Shown here one piece after another: positions 1-9,700 of a stretch of DNA of 64,000 nt. Within the stretch, counting starts at the first letter, position 1; each line of letters starts with the position of its first letter. Under the pieces are notes generated by a model. The model searched no databases. It worked only from the letters and a program-made list of their open reading frames with translations, and was not told where the DNA came from. A program made the translations under genes and the position numbers. Source of the stretch: JAJDYQ01 sp965214035 (GTDB taxonomy: Bacteria; Pseudomonadota; Gammaproteobacteria; JAJDYQ01); contig OZ243932.1 in the NCBI GenBank assembly GCA_965214035.1, forward strand, positions 1,426,001 through 1,490,000, read 5' to 3'.

Positions 1-2015
1 TATTTAAGGGTATTATTAGCCATCAGATTCGGACTGGAATTAAAGTACCAGTCATGGTAAAGCGCAAAGCTTTTCGGGTTGATACCCCATAGCCATGGCG
101 CATCCTCACGCAGGATATCGACCATGCGATGGATAATCGTCAAGCGCTCGTCACTGTTATCCATGTTTTTCATTTGCTCAAACAGTTCATTAAATTCCTG
201 ATTATTATAATTACTGGCATTACCACCATGATGCTGTGCCTTGGCATTCGGGCCATACAGCAGAAACAGAAAATTCTCCGGGTCCGGATAATCGGCATTC
301 CAGCCCCACGAATACATCTGTGCAGTACCGTTGAGCATCTTGTCCTGAAAACGATTGTAATCCGTGGGACGCACAATCAACTCAATCCCCAGTCTGGAAA
401 ACTGTTTACGCCACCAGTTCATTTGTGCCTTGCTGTCCGGCCCCCTTGCAACAGTGTCGTAATACAGCTTCAGCACCTCCCCCGAATCCGCATCACGCCC
501 ATCGGGATAACCGGCTTTTACCAGCAAAGCTCTGGCCTCTGACAGCGAGCGACGCTGCGGCTTACCATTCTTCCAGATATGGGTAACCGGATTAAGCCCG
601 GCCTTTCCCTGCTGATGACCATACAATCCCGGCGGCAATGGCCCCTGTGCAGCAATCCCGCGACCATTGAGAAAAATGGAAATGTATTCCTCATAATCAA
701 CGGCGATAGCAATAGCCTGACGCAGATACCTTCCCCGCTCACCTGCTGGATGACCGACCACCCTGTCCAGCATATTGAAACCAAAATAAAAAGTGGAAGT
801 CGCCACAGCCGTGGACAACCTGATGCCCTTTTCCTGCATTTCGTCACTCAACACCAGATCACCGGAACCGCCAACCCTGATCGCCTGATCAAAGGTATCA
901 GAAGAAATACCGGACACATCATAATATCCCTGCAAAAATTTATTCCAGCGCGGAATAGACTCCTTTTCGAGACTTCTGATCACCGTATCAATAAAAGGCA
1001 TTGTCTCGCCTGCATCATCCAGCAAACCTGCCTCAGCATCTCCCGGCATACCTTCTGTCGGATAAGTCTCGCCATGAAAATTCGGATTGCGTGACAACAC
1101 CATACGCAGGTTTGGATTATTCTCGGTCAGCATATAAGGGCCGGTACCAATGGGATACCAGTGCAAAGTCAGATTTTTCTCCTTCATGCCCGGCCGGGAG
1201 TGGAAAAGATCGGCCTCCCAGGGCATCGGTGCAAAAAAAGTCAGGGTCAGCCAGTATTTGAACTGCGGGTATTTACCTTTAATGCGGACCCGGTAGCTGT
1301 ATCTACCGGTCACCTCGACACCGGCCAGTGGATACTTTCGCAGATCAAGCCATGGTGCCTCCCCGACCTGTTCATCATAAGCTGCCCGCAGAGAATCGGC
1401 ATACTCATCCAGACCATCAATATATCCGTCCATGACACTCAATATCGGAGAATGAATCAATGGATGCGCCAGACGCTTGATCTGATAGGCATAATCCGCG
1501 GCGACCAGTTCACGAGTACCCGTTTGCCTGAAATCCGATAATGTATGGATTTCCTTGAGATCGTCGGCAGAAATACCGTGATAAAGATAATGACCATCCT
1601 GCCCTTTTGCCAGCGCCGGGTGCGGCTGATACATAATCCCCGGCCGGATATCGATATCATAGACACTCCAGGCAATACGGGTCACCGGTGCATCATCCGG
1701 TAAATGTCGCTGATCTTCATCGAGATAATAGGGGACCGGCACTCGGGCAGCGGTCAGAGTAGTCAATTCGTAGGGTCTCTTCAGATAATGATACTGCAGG
1801 GGCGGTTCATAGACATTACCAATAATGGCAAATTCATCAGAACTGTAGGAACGTGCCGGATCAAGATGCTTGGGGCGATCCTCGAAGTCGCTGTAAAGGA
1901 TATTTTCAGGGTCATCCTGGCTCGGATAAGGATTATTCCAGGGATGGGCACCGGCCAACCCGCCGAACAGCACCATCACTGCAATTCCAATAGACATTCG
2001 CTGCCACAATCTCAT
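1..2015 (-). CDS. Peptide-type ABC transporter substrate-binding protein (SBP family 5), 3' end missing
   Basis: The reverse strand is open from ATG at 2015 to the window edge (671 complete codons, no stop), so the C-terminus is cut off. The N-terminus is a short basic stretch and a hydrophobic segment (MRLWQRMSIGIAVMVLFGG) ending near AGA-HPW, a Sec signal peptide; the mature protein would be periplasmic. The body has features of family 5 solute-binding proteins (OppA/DppA-like): an early segment describing the ligand lobe (ARSYSSDEFAIIGNVYEPP), LRQAIAIAVDYEEY in the middle, and SWGWNADYPDPENFLFLLYG late. The family binds oligopeptides or similar solutes and delivers them to an inner-membrane permease. 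No permease or ATPase gene is visible here. A GAGG about 10 bases upstream supports the start. The family call is firm; the ligand is unknown. Confidence 0.85.
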   Translation of the reverse strand, partial: MRLWQRMSIGIAVMVLFGGLAGAHPWNNPYPSQDDPENILYSDFEDRPKHLDPARSYSSDEFAIIGNVYEPPLQYHYLKRPYELTTLTAARVPVPYYLDEDQRHLPDDAPVTRIAWSVYDIDIRPGIMYQPHPALAKGQDGHYLYHGISADDLKEIHTLSDFRQTGTRELVAADYAYQIKRLAHPLIHSPILSVMDGYIDGLDEYADSLRAAYDEQVGEAPWLDLRKYPLAGVEVTGRYSYRVRIKGKYPQFKYWLTLTFFAPMPWEADLFHSRPGMKEKNLTLHWYPIGTGPYMLTENNPNLRMVLSRNPNFHGETYPTEGMPGDAEAGLLDDAGETMPFIDTVIRSLEKESIPRWNKFLQGYYDVSGISSDTFDQAIRVGGSGDLVLSDEMQEKGIRLSTAVATSTFYFGFNMLDRVVGHPAGERGRYLRQAIAIAVDYEEYISIFLNGRGIAAQGPLPPGLYGHQQGKAGLNPVTHIWKNGKPQRRSLSEARALLVKAGYPDGRDADSGEVLKLYYDTVARGPDSKAQMNWWRKQFSRLGIELIVRPTDYNRFQDKMLNGTAQMYSWGWNADYPDPENFLFLLYGPNAKAQHHGGNASNYNNQEFNELFEQMKNMDNSDERLTIIHRMVDILREDAPWLWGINPKSFALYHDWYFNSSPNLMANNTLK

Positions 2016-2183
2016 CACCTTTTTTCCTCAATGACACCGGATGCCGGGTTACAATCGCCGTCTATATCGCATTTTCCCTTTACGATGGCGATAATCCAAA
2101 ATTTATTTGGTTGATTATAAACACATGGTTTAAGATATGCGCCCTTAATTCAGATCATATTTTTACTCATCAGGAAAGTATAT

Positions 2184-2969
2184 ATGGGTTTTCTCGAAGG
2201 CAAGCGTGCCCTGATCACCGGCGTTGCAAGCAACCGTTCCATTGCCTGGGGTTGTGCCAGAGCGATGAAAGAGCAGGGAGCAGAGATTGCGTTGACATAT
2301 CAAAATGACAAACTCAGGAAGCGTGTTGAAAAACTTGCCGGAGAACTGGGTGCAGATATCATCATTCACCTCGATGTTGGCTCCGACGACATGATCGACA
2401 ATGCCTTCACCGAGCTGAAGACACACTGGGATTCGCTCGATATTGGACTGCATTCAATTGCCTTTGCACCGAAAGAAGAGCTGGCCGGCCTGTATCTGGA
2501 CAGCGTAACCCGCGAAGGCTTCAAGACAGCACATGAAATCAGCTCCTACAGCTTCTCGGCGCTTGCCAATGCCTGCCGCCCCATGATGAAAGGCCGGCAT
2601 GGTGCCCTGCTGACCATGTCATATCTGGGTGCTGAACGTGTCGTGCCTCACTACAACGTCATGGGTCTGGCGAAAGCCAGCCTGGAAGCCAATGTCCGCT
2701 TTATGGCGGACCAACTGGGCCCACAGGGAATCCGTGTCAATGCCATCTCCGCCGGGCCGGTTCGCACACTGGCCGCCGCTGGCATCAGTAATTTCAAGAA
2801 ACTGCTGGACGCCTTTGAAGAAGCTGCGCCGCTGCGCCGCTGCATCACAATCGAGGAAATCGGCAATGCTGCCGCATTCCTGTGCTCGGATCTGGCATCC
2901 GGCATTACCGGAGAAATTACCTATGTCGATGGCGGGCACAATATCATGGGGGGCGGCTGTCCCCGATAG
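2184..2969 (+). CDS. fabI: Enoyl-[acyl-carrier-protein] reductase (NADH) FabI
   Basis: 261 aa, the usual FabI length. It catalyses the last reduction of each fatty-acid elongation cycle (trans-2-enoyl-ACP to acyl-ACP) in the cytoplasm. It is an SDR-fold enzyme: the N-terminal nucleotide-binding segment reads ITGVASNRSIAWGCA (residues 11-25), with the SIAW typical of FabI. The catalytic set is visible as Tyr147, Tyr157 and Lys164 in MSYLGAERVVPHYNVMGLAK, the Y-x6-K spacing of FabI, offset by one residue from the E. coli numbering. The start is supported by AGGAAAG 7-8 bases upstream. It stands alone, divergent from the binding-protein gene on its left and convergent with the HAD gene 10 bases to its right. 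Confidence 0.96.
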   Translation: MGFLEGKRALITGVASNRSIAWGCARAMKEQGAEIALTYQNDKLRKRVEKLAGELGADIIIHLDVGSDDMIDNAFTELKTHWDSLDIGLHSIAFAPKEELAGLYLDSVTREGFKTAHEISSYSFSALANACRPMMKGRHGALLTMSYLGAERVVPHYNVMGLAKASLEANVRFMADQLGPQGIRVNAISAGPVRTLAAAGISNFKKLLDAFEEAAPLRRCITIEEIGNAAAFLCSDLASGITGEITYVDGGHNIMGGGCPR

Positions 2970-2979
2970 ACAATTCCAG

Positions 2980-3735
2980 TCAACCAACCAGCCGCCTCAT
3001 CAACTCCAGGCTGATCATGGAATGTCCACAGGCATCCCCATGCAGGACATTCATGGGCATTTCTCTGGCGCCCCATCCATCGACCAGCAATGCCGCTCCT
3101 GACAAATCGTGGTCATTGGAGTATTCACTTTTAATCGCCAGTACCGGCATACCGGTCGCCAGAGCGGAACGCACACCGTTTTCCGAATCCTCCACCGCCA
3201 GCACCTCTGCCGGCGAGAGCTCCATCTGCTGCAGGGCATGGATATAAATATCCGGTGCCGGCTTTTTATGCGCAACCACATTGCCGGCTGCGATCACCTC
3301 AAACCAGTCCAGCACATCACCACCGATATTCTGCAATAACAAGGCATCAACATTCTGTCTCGCCGTGGTTGTGACAATACCCATACGCACATCGCTGCCC
3401 TGAATTTCGCGCAGCACACGCTTCACTCCGGGCCTGAGCGGTATCTCGCCACTCGCTACCATGCGCCGGTAATCGGTATTTTTATACCTGACGATACCGG
3501 AGAGCAGATCATCCAGATCTTTATTGACATGCCGATACCCCGGATGACAAGCGGCGATGTAATGATGAATACGCTCGATGCTGCCCGCTGTCCTCAACAA
3601 CTCACCATAGATCTTTTCAGACCACTGCCAGTCCAGACCTGCGGCCCTGAAAGCCCTATTCATCGCTACCAGATGCCCATGGCGCTCTGTCTCCGACAGT
3701 GTTCCGTCAACATCAAATAAAACGGCTTTCAGCAT
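2980..3735 (-). CDS. HAD-superfamily phosphatase, CbbY/beta-phosphoglucomutase-like (subfamily IA)
   Basis: The frame is open from 3801, but the start is placed at ATG 3735 because AGGAGG lies 6 bases upstream and the protein then begins MLKAVLFDVDGT, the HAD motif I with both catalytic aspartates. That gives 251 aa. Motif II is in MGIVTTTARQ, the motif III lysine in AHKKPAPDIY, and motif IV in VLAVEDSENGVRSA, all in CbbY/Gph-like order with a helical cap between motifs I and II. CbbY members dephosphorylate sugar phosphates such as xylulose-1,5-bisphosphate, and relatives act on phosphoglycolate or beta-glucose-1-phosphate; the substrate cannot be read from the sequence. It is convergent with fabI and divergent from gluQ, with a 222-bp promoter-bearing gap between the two starts. 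Confidence 0.9.
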   Translation of the reverse strand: MLKAVLFDVDGTLSETERHGHLVAMNRAFRAAGLDWQWSEKIYGELLRTAGSIERIHHYIAACHPGYRHVNKDLDDLLSGIVRYKNTDYRRMVASGEIPLRPGVKRVLREIQGSDVRMGIVTTTARQNVDALLLQNIGGDVLDWFEVIAAGNVVAHKKPAPDIYIHALQQMELSPAEVLAVEDSENGVRSALATGMPVLAIKSEYSNDHDLSGAALLVDGWGAREMPMNVLHGDACGHSMISLELMRRLVG

Positions 3736-3957
3736 AAAACCTCCTGAACAGGCATCCCGTATAACATATACCGTATTGCCCCCTACCCCCACCCCTGCCA
3801 ACTGAAAAACAATGCCTGAAACACTGGTATATCAGAGACTGCCGGCGCGGATGACAATCATATTGCCTAAAGCACACTATATGCCGCCATACTGCCACAT
3901 ATCCAGCAATCAGCATTCATGGCATTCCGGATTTCCATTCTTTGCTAAACTCATATT

Positions 3958-4875
3958 ATGCCATCGCCTGACAATAAACCTTACAAAGGCCGCTTTGCCC
4001 CCACTCCCAGCGGACCTGCACACCAGGGCACCCTGCTGGCCGCCACAGGAAGCTATCTACAGGCACACTCAAATCAGGGAGAATGGCACATCAGAATAGA
4101 TGATATTGATCCGCCTCGCGAGATTCCGGGTTCAGCCGACAGCATACTGCGCACACTTGAACACCATGGTCTGCACTGGGACGGACCGGTAGTCTATCAA
4201 AGCCGGCGTCACGATCACTATCAGGCTGCACTGCACACACTGCAAACAAACAATCTGGCCTACGACTGTGGCTGTTCACGCAAAGAGATTGAGCTGATAT
4301 CCCGGGCCGGTCCGAACGGCATGATCTATCCGGGCACCTGCCGCAACGGCCTGCCCGCAGGGAAGACAGCACGGGCCATCAGGCTGCTGACCCAAAACCG
4401 GACAATAACCTTTGTTGATCGCATCCAGGGCGAATACGGTCTGAATATAGAGCAACAGATTGGTGATTACGTCATACGCCGCGCCGATGGCCTGTATGCC
4501 TATCACCTCGCCACCGTAGTTGACGACGCCCTGGATGGATTTACCCAAATTGTGCGGAGCTGCGACCTGCTGAGTATCACCCCTCAACAGATTTACCTGC
4601 AACAACAACTCGGCTACCCGACGCCGGATTATGCCCATCTGCCGTTGCTGGTTGACAGTCAGGGCAACAAGCTATGCAAGCGGACCGGAGCCAGAGCGGT
4701 TGATGAAATGGACCGAAGAGACGTACTGAGAAATATATTCGATGCCCTCGCACTGCCCGTTGACATGGAAATCATAAACAGCCCCAATGAAATACGATGG
4801 GCATGGGCCATAGAACAATGGAACATGGACAACATAGCGGCTGCCACAGTCAGGCCGGCAATCCGGGTTATCTAG
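3958..4875 (+). CDS. gluQ: Glutamyl-Q tRNA(Asp) synthetase
   Basis: 305 aa, the length of the truncated GluRS paralogue GluQRS, which lacks the anticodon-binding domain and attaches glutamate to queuosine in tRNA(Asp). The Rossmann N-terminus is clear (GRFAPTPSGPAHQGTLLAA), with the HIGH-type motif as HQGT at 22-25. The zinc site typical of GluQRS is present (C104 and C106 in DCGCSRKE; Y124 and C128 in YPGTCRNG). The KMSKS-type loop reads KLCKR at 238-242, with Cys where Ser is usual. Its end overlaps the convergent pgi stop by 4 bases. In many proteobacteria gluQ sits beside dksA, which is not the case here. Confidence 0.93.
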   Translation: MPSPDNKPYKGRFAPTPSGPAHQGTLLAATGSYLQAHSNQGEWHIRIDDIDPPREIPGSADSILRTLEHHGLHWDGPVVYQSRRHDHYQAALHTLQTNNLAYDCGCSRKEIELISRAGPNGMIYPGTCRNGLPAGKTARAIRLLTQNRTITFVDRIQGEYGLNIEQQIGDYVIRRADGLYAYHLATVVDDALDGFTQIVRSCDLLSITPQQIYLQQQLGYPTPDYAHLPLLVDSQGNKLCKRTGARAVDEMDRRDVLRNIFDALALPVDMEIINSPNEIRWAWAIEQWNMDNIAAATVRPAIRVI

Positions 4876-6530
4876 GACGAGGACTGTTTCTGGCGGCAGG
4901 CATGGTGCCTGTAGTAACATATCAAGCCCCGTGTAGAACTGTCATGGCTATCGGAAATATCCTCACCCATCAATTCAGGCAGAATACCCCTTGCCAGCAT
5001 CTTGCCGAGTTCCACGCCCCACTGATCGAAGGAATTAATATCCCAGATCACCCCCTGCACAAACACCTTGTGCTCATAACAGGCGAGCAGGCTACCCAGG
5101 GTGCGGGCATTCAGTTCGGGGAACACTATCGTGTTAGTCGGGCGGTTCCCGGCAAACACCCTGTGCTGAAGCAACTGGTCAATATCTGCTTTATCGCAGC
5201 CGGCTGACTCCATATCCTGACGCACCTCAGTGGCAGTCCTGCCAGCCATCAATGCCGCGGTTTGTGCAAAGAAATGCGTCAACAAAATCGCATGATGATC
5301 GCCGACATCATAAGAAGAGCGCATGGGTGCGATGAAATCAGCCGGTATCAGGCGCGTTCCCTGATGAATAAGCTGGTAAAAGGCATGCTGACCATTGGTA
5401 CCGGACTGCCCCCAGACAACGGGCACCGTCTCATAATCGACCGCCTGCCCCTGACGAGTAACGGACTTGCCATTGCTTTCCATTTCAAGCTGCTGCAAAT
5501 AACCGGGCAAACACTGAAGATGCTTGTCATAAGGCAGTATGGCCTGCGCATCAGAGTCAAAAAAATCGATATACCAGATACCCAGCAAAGCCATAATAAC
5601 CGGCATATTACTTTCCGGCGGTGCCTGCCGAAAATGGCAATCCATCGCATAAGCCCCCTCCAGCAACTGCTCGAACTGCTCCATACCAGCATAAAGAACG
5701 ACAGACAGGCCTATAGCCGACCACAGCGAGTAACGACCACCCACCCAGTCCCAGATATGAAAGATACAATCCTGCTCAATACCGAAGGCCAAGGCCCGTT
5801 CCTCGTGTGCCGTTACAGCGACAAAATGCCTGAGCCAGGCATCATCATTTCCCAGAGCTGTATTGAGCCACTGACGCACCGTGCGGGCGTTGGTCATGGT
5901 TTCCTGTGTATCAAAGGTTTTGGACGATACAATAAACAGTGTGGTTTCCGGATTAAGCATATCCAGCACATCAACGGCCTCTTTACCATCCACATCGGAT
6001 ATGAAATGAACGCTGAGTCCGGTTTTCGCATACGGTTTAAGGACATCACAAACAACGACCGCGCTCAGAAATGAACCACCGATACCGATATTGACCACAT
6101 CGGTAAATGCCCTGCCGGTACTGCCCGTGACTGCACCGCAAAAAACCGCACTGGAAAATTCACGCATATGGTCCAGCACCTCGCGGACATCAACCAGGAC
6201 ATCACGCCCATCGACCCGAACAGACTGTTCGGATCGCTGACGTAATACCGTATGAAGTGCCGGACGATTTTCCGTATTATTGATCGGCTGACCGGAAAAA
6301 AGGGCCTCCCGCTTATGCTCCAGACCAGACTCCTCGGCCAGCAACAACAACAGCCTCAATGTTTCACGGGTGATACGGTTTTTTGAAAAATCAAAAAACA
6401 GACCACAGGCTTCGAGACTGAAGGACTCAAATCGCTGCTCGTCAGCCGCAAACAAATCGCGCATATGCAGCGATTCAATCTCATCAAAATGTGCCCGCAA
6501 AGACCGCCAGGCAGGCTTTTCCGTAAGCAT
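4872..6530 (-). CDS. pgi: Glucose-6-phosphate isomerase
   Basis: 552 aa, the length of the long bacterial Pgi family. It interconverts glucose-6-phosphate and fructose-6-phosphate in the cytoplasm. Family signatures include DVVNIGIGGSFLSAVV (phosphate loop), SSKTFDTQETMTNA, the IWDWVGGRYSLWSAIGLSV segment, and NSFDQWGVELGK near the C-terminus, which carries the conserved lysine. The start ATG at 6530 matches the usual N-terminal region. It is downstream of, and on the same strand as, the giant autotransporter gene but separated from it by a terminator-like hairpin, so it is probably transcribed independently. It joins the pfp and fba genes of this window in upper glycolysis/gluconeogenesis. 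Confidence 0.96.
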   Translation of the reverse strand: MLTEKPAWRSLRAHFDEIESLHMRDLFAADEQRFESFSLEACGLFFDFSKNRITRETLRLLLLLAEESGLEHKREALFSGQPINNTENRPALHTVLRQRSEQSVRVDGRDVLVDVREVLDHMREFSSAVFCGAVTGSTGRAFTDVVNIGIGGSFLSAVVVCDVLKPYAKTGLSVHFISDVDGKEAVDVLDMLNPETTLFIVSSKTFDTQETMTNARTVRQWLNTALGNDDAWLRHFVAVTAHEERALAFGIEQDCIFHIWDWVGGRYSLWSAIGLSVVLYAGMEQFEQLLEGAYAMDCHFRQAPPESNMPVIMALLGIWYIDFFDSDAQAILPYDKHLQCLPGYLQQLEMESNGKSVTRQGQAVDYETVPVVWGQSGTNGQHAFYQLIHQGTRLIPADFIAPMRSSYDVGDHHAILLTHFFAQTAALMAGRTATEVRQDMESAGCDKADIDQLLQHRVFAGNRPTNTIVFPELNARTLGSLLACYEHKVFVQGVIWDINSFDQWGVELGKMLARGILPELMGEDISDSHDSSTRGLICYYRHHACRQKQSSS

Positions 6531-6679
6531 TCACTCATCCCGTGAACAAAGCAATGCACAGAATTATACGTAAAGCCTGACGACAATGCAGAAGAGCGTA
6601 CCAGAACGTCACGGGTACCCGAAACATCCGGGCAGACCAGAGTGCAGGGCCGGTTTTTTCAGAAAGCAACCTGACCGTC

Positions 6680-6721
6680 AAAAAAGCGGAGCCGGTGACA
6701 ATACGGATGGATCCGGCCCCG
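6680..6721 (-). terminator. Rho-independent terminator of the autotransporter gene
   Basis: On the minus strand CGGGGCCGG (6721-6713) pairs with CCGGCTCCG (6695-6687) over 9 bp with one G-T pair and a 17-base loop, followed by C and a run of six T. It lies about 35 bases after the autotransporter stop and ahead of pgi. A second, smaller inverted repeat (CCGGCA/TGCCGG) lies between it and the stop. Confidence 0.7.
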
Positions 6722-6756
6722 CAACAGCCGGCAGGGAGGTGCCGGCTACGGAAATC

Positions 6757-9700
6757 CTACCAGTTCAGCTTCCACTCCGCGCCGACGCTGTGGCGCGGGT
6801 TATTGTCATCCTGCTCGCGGCGGATGGCCTTGATATCCAGCTTCGACTTCAGGCCAGCCGGATTGGACAACAGACGCCAGCCGAGGGTCAGGTCACGTTT
6901 CGCATCGGAGGCCGACAGGCTCGCATAGGGGATGCCGGTGGCATCGTCTGTCAGGGCAAAGCCCCACTCGCCTTTCAGCGTCCAACGGCTCGATACGGCA
7001 GCAGTATGTCGGTTGTCTTCTTCCTCCAGCGCATCCGTCAGAGAATCCGATAACAACCGATCCAGACCACTGGCCGCCGGTGCATTGCCGTACTCATGGC
7101 GCAGGCTGAACGACGGGCCATAGGCCGAGTTTGGCCACGCCTCGTAGCGCAGTGAGCCGGACAGACCCCACTCCTCACGCTCGGCAGCCTCATGCTCCAG
7201 CAGATAGCGACCGCGCACATCCACCGTCAAACCCTTGGCCGGTGTCTGCCAGCTCAGGCCGCCGCCCAGCTCCAGACCAAAGCCTTCGCTGGTATCGCCG
7301 CCGTCATAACGCAGACCCAGCTCCAGTTCCGGTGTCAGACGCACACCGTCCTCTTCCGGTAACTGCCAGGACCAGGCCAGACCCATGCGGAAACGCTGCG
7401 TATCCGCCTCGGTGCCCGCCATGACGCGGGAATCATCCGCCTCAATACGCGCCAGTGTCAGGCCCGAAATCAGCTCCAGGGTCAAACCGCCCTCTTCCAC
7501 CGGACGCTCCAGCAGCGTGCCGCGCAGACCGGCGGTGGCCGATAGCTGCACCAGATTGTGCTTCGATTCCATACCGTTTTGTAAAGTCTGTTTCAGGTCG
7601 CCCCGGCCATAGCTGGCCGCTCCCCACAGTTGCAGGCGTTCGCTCAGGTCGTAGCGCAGATACGGCAGCATGGAAACCAGCATACCGGACTGCTTACCTT
7701 CGTCCGATGCATCCTGCCATTCGCCATCGCTGTCGCTGTAGGCCAGTGCCAGACCGACCAGCGTCTGACCGTTATCGCGGTCAATGCCCAGCATGGCCGT
7801 GGTGACCTCGCCGTCTATCGAAGTACCAGCTTCTTCACCGTCTTTGTACTTCGTATAGGCCGCCTGACCCCAGATGGAGGTGCCGTCCTGATCCGTGAAT
7901 GTGAAATGACTACCACGCAGCAACGACGGCAGCAGCTTCGGCAGTGACAGGGTGCGTGACAGCTTGCGCGGACGATCCGACGAACCGGCACCCAACTGCT
8001 CAATACCCATCGCACTGGCATCCGGGCTGCCACGGCTGGACAACAGACGCGCCGCATTGAATGACTGACCGCGCGGCAGACCGTTCAGATTACCCGACAG
8101 ACCCGGCTGACTCGATGCTGTGAATCGGTAATCCAGACCACCCAGCATGTGCTCGACGGCCGTCAGACCAAAGCGCGGCAGCCACATCTGCTGTGCGGCC
8201 TGCATGGCCGTCATGTCGGTCGATTCATCGTCATCGGCAATCTTAACCGGCAGGGTGACCGGATCGTAGCCGGCATCCGCCGTATGCGTCAGTATCACCT
8301 GATTGGCATCACTGTCGGCGTCGTCTCTGGCCATCACCGTCACCGTCTGTGCCCGATTCCAGTTGGTCAGCGTAAAGAGCAGGCTGTCACCGCCGGTCAC
8401 CCGCAGGCGGGTTGCATCCCCGGAAGATACTCTCACCGTCACATCGCCCGATGGACGGGTGTCCAGCACCACCGTGTAGCTCGCGGTATCATTCTCTTTC
8501 ATATTCAGGCTGCTCTCTGAGAGCACCAAATTCCCTGTGCTGTCCGGTGTGTCGGTGTCGGTCATCGTCACCGTCACATCCCGACTGACCTCGCCGAAGC
8601 CGGCATCCGCGCTATGGGTCAGCGTGATGGTCTCATTCACGCTGTTGCTGTCCGTGCCGGCTGTCAGGGTAATGACCTGCGTCTCGTTCCAGTTCATCGT
8701 GCTAAAGGTCAACGCAAGCGGATTCACGGTTAAGGACGTACCGGCATGGCCACTGAGCATGACCATGACTTCCGCTATCGGCCGAGCCGACAGGCGCACG
8801 GTGTAGCTGGTAGTGCCCCCTTCATCCAACTCAATCTCCGTGCTTGAAAACTGCAACTGCGGCGAACTGTCGGTGATGATCACCTCCAGATCGGCCGTGA
8901 CCTCACCGTAGTTGCTGTCGGCACTGTGGGTCAGCGTCACCTGATCCGTCACGGTGTTACTGTCCGTGACCGCCGTCAGCGTGACGGTCTGCGGGTTACC
9001 CCAGTTCTGTGAGGTAAAGGTCAGGGTGGTGTCATCGGCCTCCAGTTCGGCATTCGTGCCGGTGAGGGTCACCATGACATCGGCGCTCGGTGCGGTTGCC
9101 AGACTGATGCGATAGGTGGCACTGTCGCCTTCAATGAGGGTCAGGCGGGTCGGGGTCAATACAATAGCCGGCTGTTCCTGAATCGTAAAATCAACATTGC
9201 CCGTGCCGGAGGCACCGCCGCCCAGGTTGGTGCCGGAACTGCTGTCCAGTGTGCCCAGAGCAATGCGCACCGTTTCGCCGCCGGTCTCGGCCACGGCATC
9301 CGTTTGTGCCATCAGGGTCAGGGTGGCCACCTCACCACCGGCGCTGAAGGTCACGCTGCCGCCGGCCAGATCGCTGTAATCCACGCCATTGGCTGTGGTG
9401 CCGGTCAGTGTGTAGTCGGTGCCGAAGACAGCCGTACCGCCGAAGGTCAGCGGCACGGTCAGTTGCTCGCCGGCCGTCAGGGCGCGACCCAGGGTGAGGG
9501 TGAGTTGTTTACTGCCGCCTTCGGCCACATCATCCGCTGTACCGACCAGCGTGACCGGGGTGGCATCGTCGTCATGCACTCCGACGGACGCCACGGACGG
9601 ATCGCCCACTTCATAGCCCGTACCAGTACCTACGGTCACGGTGACCGTGCCATTGGGTTCATCCACGGCATCGCCCTGCGTCGCAATCAAATAGGTCACC

